A DNA stretch of 64,000 bases from contig QQVM01000003.1 of the NCBI GenBank assembly GCA_003389385.1, forward strand, positions 1 through 64,000, given 5' to 3'. The position numbers and the translations under genes were made by a program. Below the pieces are notes generated by a model, which did no database searches, was not told the DNA's origin, and saw only the letters and a program-made list of their open reading frames with translations. This DNA comes from Bacteroidota bacterium. GTDB lineage: Bacteria; Bacteroidota; Bacteroidia; AKYH767-A; 2013-40CM-41-45. This document shows positions 57,221 through 64,000 of the stretch, piece by piece (within the stretch, counting starts at the first letter, position 1; every line of letters starts with the position of its first letter).

Positions 57221-58307
57221 TCAGTTCTTTGCAGTTTCCATCAGATATGCCTTTATGAATTCATCGAGGTCACCATCCAGCACTGCCTGCACATTTGAAG
57301 TTTCAATGTCTGTACGAAGATCTTTCACCAGTTTGTAGGGATGCAGGACATAGTTCCTTATCTGAGAACCCCATTCGATCTTTCTTTTATTAGCCTCCGC
57401 AGCAGCCTTAGCTTCCATCTTCTTTCGCATCTCCAGCTCATAGAGCTGAGACCTGAGCATTTTCATGGCTCTCTCTTTGTTAGCCATCTGAGAACGCTCT
57501 ACCTGGCATACCACTACAATTCCGGTTGGCAAGTGAGTCAACTGCACCTTGGTCTCGACCTTGTTTACATTTTGTCCGCCCGCGCCGCCGGAACGCGATG
57601 TCTGCATTTCAATGTCTGAATCCTTGATGTCGATTTCGATGGTTTCATCCACTACCGGATATGCAAAAACAGATGCAAAAGACGTATGCCTTCTTGCGTT
57701 TGAGTCGAAAGGCGAGATGCGTACAAGACGATGGACACCACTTTCACCTTTAAGATAACCGTATGAATAGTCACCGTCAATTTCCAGCGAGCAGGATTTT
57801 ATTCCGGCTGTGTCGCCGTATTGCAGATCAAGTTCCGTGACTTTGAATCCGCGTTTTTCCGCCCACATGATGTACATTCTCATGAGCATTGAAGCCCAGT
57901 CCTGACTCTCTGTACCCCCTGCACCGGAATTGATATTGATAATGGCGCTCAATGAATCTTCAGGTGCACCCAGCATGTTTCTGAATTCGAGATCTTCGAG
58001 CAGATGAAGAGTATCCTTCATATGCTTTCCAATCTCTTCTTCGCTCACCTCGCCTGCCTTGTAAAAGTCAAAAAGCACAGCCAAGTCCTCGTAAGAACTG
58101 CGCAGGCCTTCATAATCTTCAATCCAGTTTTTTCTTTGCTTGATCCCTTTCAGGATTTTCTCCGCCCCTTTTGGATCATCCCAAAAGCCGGCTTCGTGAG
58201 TTAGCGCTTCCTCTTTTTCGACGAATTGTTTCTTCCCGTCGATGTCAAAGATGCCTCCTCAGGACGTCTGCGCGTTCCTTAATCTCTCTTAATTGTTCAA
58301 TGGTCAT
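57221..58307 (-). CDS. prfB: Peptide chain release factor 2 (programmed +1 frameshift)
   Basis: 361 aa when the +1 frameshift is included: 20 codons from the ATG at 58307 ([20 protein letters not shown]), then a shift over the T at 58247 into the frame ending at 57221. Without it only the ORF from 58084 would be called and the N-terminus would be lost. GGQ motif in [18 protein letters not shown] and the RF2-type [17 protein letters not shown] segment. Terminates at UGA and UAA. First gene of prfB-arsC-fumC. Confidence 0.96.
58244..58259 (-). promoter_or_regulatory. RF2 autoregulatory +1 frameshift site
   Basis: On the minus strand AGGAGG-CAT-CTT-TGA-C: internal Shine-Dalgarno-like AGGAGG, slippery CTT and in-frame TGA (58247-58245). 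Same spacing as the E. coli prfB site (AGGGGGTATCTTTGAC). Low RF2 slows termination at TGA and favours the shift to GAC. Confidence 0.95.
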
Positions 58308-58315
58308 AATGGGCG

Positions 58316-58323
58316 CAAAGGTA
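58316..58323 (-). promoter_or_regulatory. -7 promoter box of prfB operon
   Basis: Minus-strand TACCTTTG (plus CAAAGGTA), 9 bp before the prfB start; -33 not clear. Confidence 0.4.
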
Positions 58324-58364
58324 GTTTATTTGACTAAAATGAAGAAACTACAGCCAAGCTTATC

Positions 58365-58868
58365 TCACTCATTTTCACCGCGTCCGAGTTCATTCCAAAC
58401 GAGATCGGATTCAAAACCCCTGCTGATCGCATATGAAGCCAGCTTGAACTTTATTTTCAGAGGATCTTTTTCTTTGATAATTTTCTTCTTGCCCTTGATC
58501 ACCTTACGCAAGACTTCCAGGTATTCACTATCATCAAGAGAATTAAGAGCTTGAGAGATTAAAGCGCCGGAAACTTTCTTCTCAGTCAATCCTTTTCGTA
58601 TCAGATTTCTTCCCCATTTCTTTACCCTCATTTTTCCCTGAGCATAAGCCATTGCAAAACGCTCTTCTTTTAAAAAACCTTCGCTGATCAGGTTGGAAAT
58701 TATCTGCTCACAAAGACTGTAGTTCAAGCCCCATGACTTCAGTTTTATCCGCACTTCATGCTGACTACGCTCCTGGTAGGCGCAGTAACTTTGAGCTTTT
58801 GCAAGGTATTTAGAAGATTGTTCCAAGTCTTGGCGAAATTCGTCTGTAAATCTAAAGATTCGATTCAA
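58365..58868 (-). CDS. recX: Regulatory protein RecX
   Basis: 167 aa from a TTG at 58868, the only start after an in-frame TGA immediately upstream. RecX three-helix repeats: YCAYQERSQHEVRIKLKSWG, IISNLISEGFLKEERFAMAYAQGK (split ~60-83), KKWGRNLIRKGL. Modulates RecA; recA is not in the window. Starts overlap region of the divergent deacetylase gene. Confidence 0.88.
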   Translation of the reverse strand: MNRIFRFTDEFRQDLEQSSKYLAKAQSYCAYQERSQHEVRIKLKSWGLNYSLCEQIISNLISEGFLKEERFAMAYAQGKMRVKKWGRNLIRKGLTEKKVSGALISQALNSLDDSEYLEVLRKVIKGKKKIIKEKDPLKIKFKLASYAISRGFESDLVWNELGRGENE

Positions 58869-58898
58869 TCAATGCACCTATTAAATATATTTGCCACA

Positions 58899-59936
58899 AT
58901 GTCACAATCGAACGGAACAGGAATCTTTAAAAATCTGGCACGTAAGCTGGTTTTTCCTGCAGTCAATTCCATGGGCATTGAAAAACTGTTTTCCACTTTA
59001 AGCAGTCATTCAACTTTAATCCTCATGTATCACGGAGTGGTGAAGCATCAGGATCTTTCACTCTCTGTTAATCATATTTCAGTATCTGATTTTGAAAAAC
59101 ACCTGGAATATTTCAGCAGGAATTTCAAGATAATTTCTTTGGAAGAAGCTTTTGACAACTACCGGTCGGGAAAAGCTACCAAAAGAAAATCTCTTGTTAT
59201 CACCTTCGACGACGGATACGAGAATAACTATCTCAATGCTTATCCACTGCTGAAGAAGTACAATTTTCCCGCGACAATTTTTGTCACCTCCCAGTGCTTG
59301 TTAAATCCGGAGCGTTTACTGTGGTATGATCAACTTGACCTTTGCAAGTCTGTGATCAATTATGAAAAATTCAGCAAAAGGGAAATACAACTGAGCAGTC
59401 AGGATGAAAACGGAACATTAAAGATCAGAGACATACATGCATTGAGGAGACTTATGAAAAGCGTGAATGCCAAAGACAAGGAGTTGATTCTTTCAAACGT
59501 CATCAACAAAGACGAAGCAAAGGATATCATAAATAAAACGGATCCTGAATATTACCGGCTATTAAAGAAAGATCAAATCAGGGAAATGGCTGATTCCGGA
59601 CTGATTGAAATCGGTTCTCATACGGTATTTCATCCTAACCTTGATACGCTTCAGACAAAGGACCTGGAATTTGAATTGAATGAGTCAAAAAAAATTCTGC
59701 AACTCGCAAGCGCGAAAAAAATCAATTCAATCGCATTCCCTGACGGCGCATACAATCAGGATGTAAAGAGAATGGCTGAAAAGGCAGGATACCAAAACCT
59801 GCTTGCTGCTGAATACAAAATACAAGAAGACAAAGCAGACAAAGGCATACTTCCCCGTCTTAGTATCAGCAATACCACCAGCCCCGAATCGATTTTCATT
59901 CAGCTGCACATGGCTTTCAGCAAACTTGGCTTCTGA
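58899..59936 (+). CDS. Polysaccharide deacetylase (CE4/NodB family)
   Basis: 345 aa from the ATG at 58899, 5 bp after a -7-like TATATTTG (58886-58893); the frame opens further upstream inside recX, which is unlikely to be used. NodB motifs: LMYHGVV, VITFDDGYENNY (Asp-Asp), EIGSHTVFHPNLD (His-x3-His). Removes acetyl groups from surface glycans. Its stop abuts that of the converging GNAT gene. Confidence 0.88.
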   Translation: MSQSNGTGIFKNLARKLVFPAVNSMGIEKLFSTLSSHSTLILMYHGVVKHQDLSLSVNHISVSDFEKHLEYFSRNFKIISLEEAFDNYRSGKATKRKSLVITFDDGYENNYLNAYPLLKKYNFPATIFVTSQCLLNPERLLWYDQLDLCKSVINYEKFSKREIQLSSQDENGTLKIRDIHALRRLMKSVNAKDKELILSNVINKDEAKDIINKTDPEYYRLLKKDQIREMADSGLIEIGSHTVFHPNLDTLQTKDLEFELNESKKILQLASAKKINSIAFPDGAYNQDVKRMAEKAGYQNLLAAEYKIQEDKADKGILPRLSISNTTSPESIFIQLHMAFSKLGF

Positions 59937-60875
59937 TTAAAAGGTATCCAGATCGGATTGAGTGAAGCGCATATTTTCCGGTGAATCTTTTTGAAGAAAA
60001 TCAAGATAGCCTATTGCGAGACTTTCCTGTCTGTTCAGCTTTACCTGAATTTCAGCCATCACATCATCCGCTTCACTTCCTGTATAAATAATTTTATCTG
60101 CTCCGAGTAATCGTGCAAGGGAAATCAATTCTCTGATGACTCCTTTAAATTCATCTGGCTCACAAGACTCCACATCTCCCAGATACATGTAGCCATCAAG
60201 TTTTATCCAGACTTTCTTGCCTGAGATTTCAAGCAACACTGAGCCTGACTTCATCTTGTACTGAAGAAATTCCGGCTTCCGCTCGACATGGGAAGAATCT
60301 CTTCCGGAAAGAAAGTGTGAGTTATATGCTGACGGAATCGTTATATACTTTTTTAGTATAGCAGATGACAAAATCTTATAGAGTGGTTCGAAAAATTTAA
60401 ATCGTTTGGCAACTTTTAGAAATGGAAGAGTTGTTATCGGAATTCTGTATTCGATGAGATTCTCCCTGTGAGTCCAGTTCAGCTTACGGACAAATCCCGG
60501 ATAAGAATTTTTGTTTGGAAAGCCAAACACAAATGACACACCTTCTTTGGCTGCAAGTTCATACGTCAGTTTAGCCAGTTTGGTGAACAGGCCTTTTCCC
60601 ATGTGATCCTTGTGGGTCATCGTGTCGCCTGACTGGGCAGCGACAGCACGTTTACCGTGAGACATCACTGGATAAGCATACATGCCGTAAAAGGCTGCGG
60701 GTTCTCCCTTTGAGGAATACGCTATGTATCCCAGATTTGAATGGCCGAGGAAATGCGTATTGTTTTTCTCAGAATAATACTCGTAACCCGGATCGAAACC
60801 AAAGGCGCTGAGAGAAATTTTTCTCAGGTCATTATAATGACTTTCATTGAGCCTTTGAAAAGAGTATTCTTCCAT
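59937..60875 (-). CDS. GNAT-family N-acetyltransferase
   Basis: 312 aa. GNAT fold with acetyl-CoA loop near residues 85-100 (QSGDTMTHKDHMGKGLFTKL, the R/Q-x-x-G-x-G/A region) and the FVFGFPNKNSYPGF strand. A further C-terminal domain (~200-312) has no match I know. Near the polysaccharide genes, so a glycan or nucleotide-sugar role is possible but unproven. Confidence 0.75.
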   Translation of the reverse strand: MEEYSFQRLNESHYNDLRKISLSAFGFDPGYEYYSEKNNTHFLGHSNLGYIAYSSKGEPAAFYGMYAYPVMSHGKRAVAAQSGDTMTHKDHMGKGLFTKLAKLTYELAAKEGVSFVFGFPNKNSYPGFVRKLNWTHRENLIEYRIPITTLPFLKVAKRFKFFEPLYKILSSAILKKYITIPSAYNSHFLSGRDSSHVERKPEFLQYKMKSGSVLLEISGKKVWIKLDGYMYLGDVESCEPDEFKGVIRELISLARLLGADKIIYTGSEADDVMAEIQVKLNRQESLAIGYLDFLQKDSPENMRFTQSDLDTF

Positions 60876-60914
60876 CGGGAATAGATAATCAGGGAAGAAA
60901 TGGAATTATAAAAA

Positions 60915-61922
60915 TTATTGCTGAATCGGATAGTACACCATGGTCAGCCACTTGCTGGTGTCCGGCTCTGCACCTGGATCGGTTACATACACCTCCCAAG
61001 GCACACCTGAAACGGTGAGATTATTCTCAGCTACGTAAGCATCTATCATTTGATGTGCATTGCCCAGACTTGAATAATCTCCGTAATGATGCCCCACCAC
61101 AGCTTTTCCAGCCATGATCTGCCCGGCTCTTACTTTTCCTGACGATTTACCGGGTTTATCTACAGGTATGGCTGAATCAAAATCGAACCTGCCCTCACCA
61201 CCGGAATAATAAATAGCGAAAGGTTGTCCGCCGTAATTAAGACCCTGTACCTTCATGGCCTCAGCGACCAGGCCGTAATTCATCCCGAGCTTCATGCTGA
61301 TGGAATTATAATCCGCTGTATCGCGAACAGCGAGATAGTGCAAGGGAGTTACATCCACAATTTCTATTTTCATTGCTGAAGAGTTGAACGATTCTGATTC
61401 CAAAACCGACTTGAGATTATTCAAACCTTTCTCAAAATCCTTTGCAATCATTCCGTCCATGAATTTACCCATGATACGAAGCAAAGGATTGAAACCTGTT
61501 TCAAAATTGAATGACCAGGTGAATTTGGTTGCCTCCGCCTCTTCGTCCAATTTATACATTGCGTATGCAGTCCCATTCTCCATGAAATTTAGTTCGAGTG
61601 CAATAGACTCCGGCTCTTTCACTTCAGTGAATGTCATGCTGCCCTTTCCCACGTTTTCATGTGTACTGTTCCAGTTAAGTTTTGCACCCGTTCCGGAGGC
61701 GCTGCCTTCAATGACATAGCTGGCATTCGTATCCAATGCATGCCATGGAGACCATGTATTCCAGTTGTTCAGGTTATTTACATAATTAAAAACTGCTTCC
61801 CTTGGCTGATTGATTACGATTGAACGTTCAACCTCCACTTTGGATGGGAGGAGAAGTCCGATTGCGGTAATCACCAAAAGAATTATTGCGAGAACAAGAA
61901 GAATGCGTTTGATTATTTTCAT
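60915..61922 (-). CDS. SRPBCC domain and GyrI-like effector-binding domain protein
   Basis: 335 aa. An N-terminal membrane anchor (residues ~5-27), then an SRPBCC/polyketide-cyclase-like fold (~30-175, INQPREAVFNYVNNLNNW) and a GyrI-like/effector-binding domain (~185-335, ending WEVYVTDPGAEPDTSKWLTM). Such fusions bind small hydrophobic ligands; function unknown. 39 bp upstream of the GNAT gene. Bases 61923-62209 (287 bp) to the next gene are AT-rich with no clear signal. Confidence 0.78.
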   Translation of the reverse strand: MKIIKRILLVLAIILLVITAIGLLLPSKVEVERSIVINQPREAVFNYVNNLNNWNTWSPWHALDTNASYVIEGSASGTGAKLNWNSTHENVGKGSMTFTEVKEPESIALELNFMENGTAYAMYKLDEEAEATKFTWSFNFETGFNPLLRIMGKFMDGMIAKDFEKGLNNLKSVLESESFNSSAMKIEIVDVTPLHYLAVRDTADYNSISMKLGMNYGLVAEAMKVQGLNYGGQPFAIYYSGGEGRFDFDSAIPVDKPGKSSGKVRAGQIMAGKAVVGHHYGDYSSLGNAHQMIDAYVAENNLTVSGVPWEVYVTDPGAEPDTSKWLTMVYYPIQQ

Positions 61923-62209
61923 GGTTCTAAATAGATTTTAGGAAGGCGAAAGATCGTACTTTTTATCAAAATAATTGAAAAGACGGTGCAATTTATCTGA
62001 GATTTTTCTAAAGGAAATTGATTTTACCGCTTAATTTATGTACAGACTATAATCACATTATCAGTTTCAAATTTGACTACATAATTTGAATTTGGATAAT
62101 AACAATTAATCCTTAATTTTAATAGGCTATTTCATGCACAGAATTATCAATTTCGGCCCTGATATTTTGATTGAAATTCAAGTTTGTTTCCAAAATAATT
62201 TAAAGCTTT

Positions 62210-64000
62210 ATGAAAAAACAATTGCAAATTATTACTTGCTTTTTTACGATTGCTCTTCTCACCTGCATTGACCTGTATTCTCAAAACTGCAGTACAGATT
62301 CGATTGTCCGAACTTTTTACTATTACCGAAACTCCCACATTGCTAGTGAGCTTTGGACAGACAGCTTTGATATCAGTACAAATCAAATGACTCACACCAG
62401 GCAGGACTTCACTGATATGTCTGTCATATCACAAAGCAGCGGGTCTTTTGCAAGAAGATTTATCCAACGTAACAGCCTTGGCGACACGCTTGTGTATATG
62501 AACCTGGGCACTTCTTTTCCTATATCAAAAATCGAAATCACATACGACACAGTCAGTAATGAGAAACTTAGCAGAAACACGTTTTCATATTCCGGCGGTT
62601 GGATTCCAAGCCAAACTGAAAGTTGGACTTACAATGTCTCCAACCAACTTGTGCTGCATGAAAAATGGAGTGCCGCAACCGACTCGATTAGAATCACACA
62701 TTCCTATTCCGGCAATCAGAAACAATCCATTTTACATGAAAGCTTTGACGGCAGTGGTTGGACGAATAATATTTTATACCTGATAACATATAATGCAGGA
62801 ATCAGAGATTCCCTTCTTTTGAAAAAATGGGATTTACAAAGCAGTACCTGGGCCGACAGCTTATTTGGAATCTATAATCCCTTATTTAATTTTCAGGTAG
62901 AACTCTCAGATACGGTTTTCAGTCCGGGCATTTTTAAAGTTTATCATCAGTTTTATGATACACTCGATAGATCCACCATAGAAATTGTTTCAGAAACAAA
63001 TACGGGGATAAATTTTACAAGTAGTACAACTGATAGATTCATTTACATACGATCCAACAAACTGGTAAGTCGCAATTCTCAATCCAATAATTCTGGCGGG
63101 CATGGCGAATACAATTATTCGTATAATCCGGCAGGATTAATAATCTACTGGGGATCAAGTACCGGCACCGGTGGGATCACAAGTTACTACAATACACATT
63201 ATTCATACGACAGCTTATACAGGAGAGCAACGGAAGAAAGTACATATTCATCTATGACTTCCTGGAGTAATACAAACTACATTTACTCTTATAGTTCCGC
63301 GAATAATATTGGTGTGACCATCGCACCTATCCGTCAATTTCAAAATGTCAGTTCAAAATATTTTTGTGCGGGAGACACTATGCAGCCTCTCGTGATTATT
63401 GATGGTGGATGCGGGCCTTATACCTACTTGTGGACGCCATCCACTGGACTATCTTCAGACACAGTTGCCAGTCCAATAATAACCCTTAGCAATGATTCAA
63501 TTGTCTACACGCTTACCGTGAGTGACACAAGTGGTAATGTCACTCAGGCAATTTTTGAAGCATTCCCTGTATCCACCACAAGCATTCAGTTCAATGCATA
63601 TACCACTTCAGCAGGTCCGGTAATGCTTCATGCCATGAATCCTTTCTGGGGAGCAACTTATCAATGGTATCTGAACGGAATTCTTGTTTATTCTTCCAAT
63701 GACAACTTCTATAATGCCACAACAACAGGATATTACAACGTAGTAATTGTAATACCCGGAAGGTGTAGCATCCATTCTGATACAGTTTGGGTGAATACTG
63801 ATGGTCCGGCAAGACTGTTTGGCAGAATATTTCTGGACAAAGATTCCAGTTGCTCCTTTACTCCGGGAGACTCACCGCTTACTGAACATAATTCCGAAAG
63901 ATTTTTTATTGAACACTTCTTTCGTGGTGAATTTTTAACAATACCTGACAGCAATGGCATGTTCAACCTACCCAGTGACACCGGGATTACCATATTAAAA
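62210..64000 (+). CDS. Large secreted protein with PKD-like domain (runs off the window)
   Basis: Open for 597 codons from the ATG at 62210 to the window end, with no stop. Signal peptide (QIITCFFTIALLTCIDLYSQ). Residues ~20-370 are rich in Tyr, Ser and Asn (repeat-like strands). A PKD-like domain follows at ~385-445 (CAGDTMQPLVIIDGGCGPYT ... YTLTVSDTSG), then an Ig-like segment (ATYQWYLNGILVYS) and a start of a GRIFLDKDSSCSFTPGD domain. Likely ends in a T9SS sorting domain outside the window. Weak base composition contrast: more AT-rich than its neighbours. Confidence 0.8.
   Translation, partial: MKKQLQIITCFFTIALLTCIDLYSQNCSTDSIVRTFYYYRNSHIASELWTDSFDISTNQMTHTRQDFTDMSVISQSSGSFARRFIQRNSLGDTLVYMNLGTSFPISKIEITYDTVSNEKLSRNTFSYSGGWIPSQTESWTYNVSNQLVLHEKWSAATDSIRITHSYSGNQKQSILHESFDGSGWTNNILYLITYNAGIRDSLLLKKWDLQSSTWADSLFGIYNPLFNFQVELSDTVFSPGIFKVYHQFYDTLDRSTIEIVSETNTGINFTSSTTDRFIYIRSNKLVSRNSQSNNSGGHGEYNYSYNPAGLIIYWGSSTGTGGITSYYNTHYSYDSLYRRATEESTYSSMTSWSNTNYIYSYSSANNIGVTIAPIRQFQNVSSKYFCAGDTMQPLVIIDGGCGPYTYLWTPSTGLSSDTVASPIITLSNDSIVYTLTVSDTSGNVTQAIFEAFPVSTTSIQFNAYTTSAGPVMLHAMNPFWGATYQWYLNGILVYSSNDNFYNATTTGYYNVVIVIPGRCSIHSDTVWVNTDGPARLFGRIFLDKDSSCSFTPGDSPLTEHNSERFFIEHFFRGEFLTIPDSNGMFNLPSDTGITILK

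Noticed and set aside
58763-58772. GACTACGCTC in recX resembling a REP arm
   Set aside because: A single arm in coding DNA without the partner arm; likely chance.

Overview
The window looks like chromosomal DNA from a Bacteroidota (Bacteroidetes) bacterium. Evidence: several secreted proteins end in type IX secretion (T9SS type A) sorting domains; promoters fit the Bacteroidota form (-33 TTTG/TTG, about 19 bp, -7 TAnnTTTG) and few genes have Shine-Dalgarno sites; there is a TolB-like/outer-membrane fusion and a TPR plus beta-barrel pair of the kind common in this phylum; and there are a kynurenine-pathway pair and a phenylacetate epoxidase operon. Genus cannot be told from the sequence. No rRNA, tRNA, CRISPR array or prophage was seen.

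Layout. 1-3.1 kb is an accessory patch: two 238-bp direct repeats, a frameshifted T9SS-type gene, a second secreted-protein gene cut short by a REP-like palindrome, and a REP-associated (IS200/Y1-type) transposase flanked by an inverted pair of 69-bp palindromes. 3.1-4.3 kb is the rpsF-rpsR-rplI operon. 4.5-8.1 kb holds paaZ, an unknown gene and a crotonase-family gene. 8.1-9.0 kb is non-coding: a 103-bp tandem array bracketed by identical 36-bp repeats, then an inverted relative of the repeat at the window start. 9-15.9 kb: outer-membrane barrel and large TPR protein, a lipoprotein, a small unknown gene and an FtsE-like ATPase. 15.9-18.1 kb: two glycosyltransferases. 18.2-22.1 kb: a DUF6526-like membrane protein and the paaABCD-paaG operon. 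22.2-26.9 kb: HU, dnaX, gyrB. 27-34.6 kb: methyltransferase, a T9SS protein with a deiodinase-like thioredoxin fold, M20 amidohydrolase, TolB-like protein, metallo-beta-lactamase-fold hydrolase. 34.6-38.7 kb: kmo-kynU and divergent hemL. 38.7-43.8 kb: three unknown or membrane genes and gcvP. 43.9-47.7 kb: two paralogous cleaved-adhesin-type T9SS proteins. 47.7-52.8 kb: Mla-type transporter, small lipoprotein, Fur-box-controlled feoAB, SprT-like protein. 52.9-55.4 kb: aminotransferase and mannose-1-phosphate guanylyltransferase. 55.4-58.3 kb: prfB (programmed +1 frameshift)-arsC-fumC operon. 58.4-61.9 kb: recX, polysaccharide deacetylase, GNAT protein, SRPBCC/GyrI-like protein. From 62.2 kb a large secreted protein runs off the end.

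How genes work together. PaaABC(D) epoxidises phenylacetyl-CoA, PaaG isomerises the epoxide to the oxepin and PaaZ opens and oxidises the ring. The reductase PaaE, the ligase PaaK and the later thiolase and dehydrogenase are not in this window. KynU and Kmo would take kynurenine to 3-hydroxyanthranilate, the precursor of quinolinate and NAD. Several signals point to post-transcriptional or mutational switching: the RF2 frameshift, an A9 run in dnaX, a T8 run in a surface-protein gene, and a GCA microsatellite.
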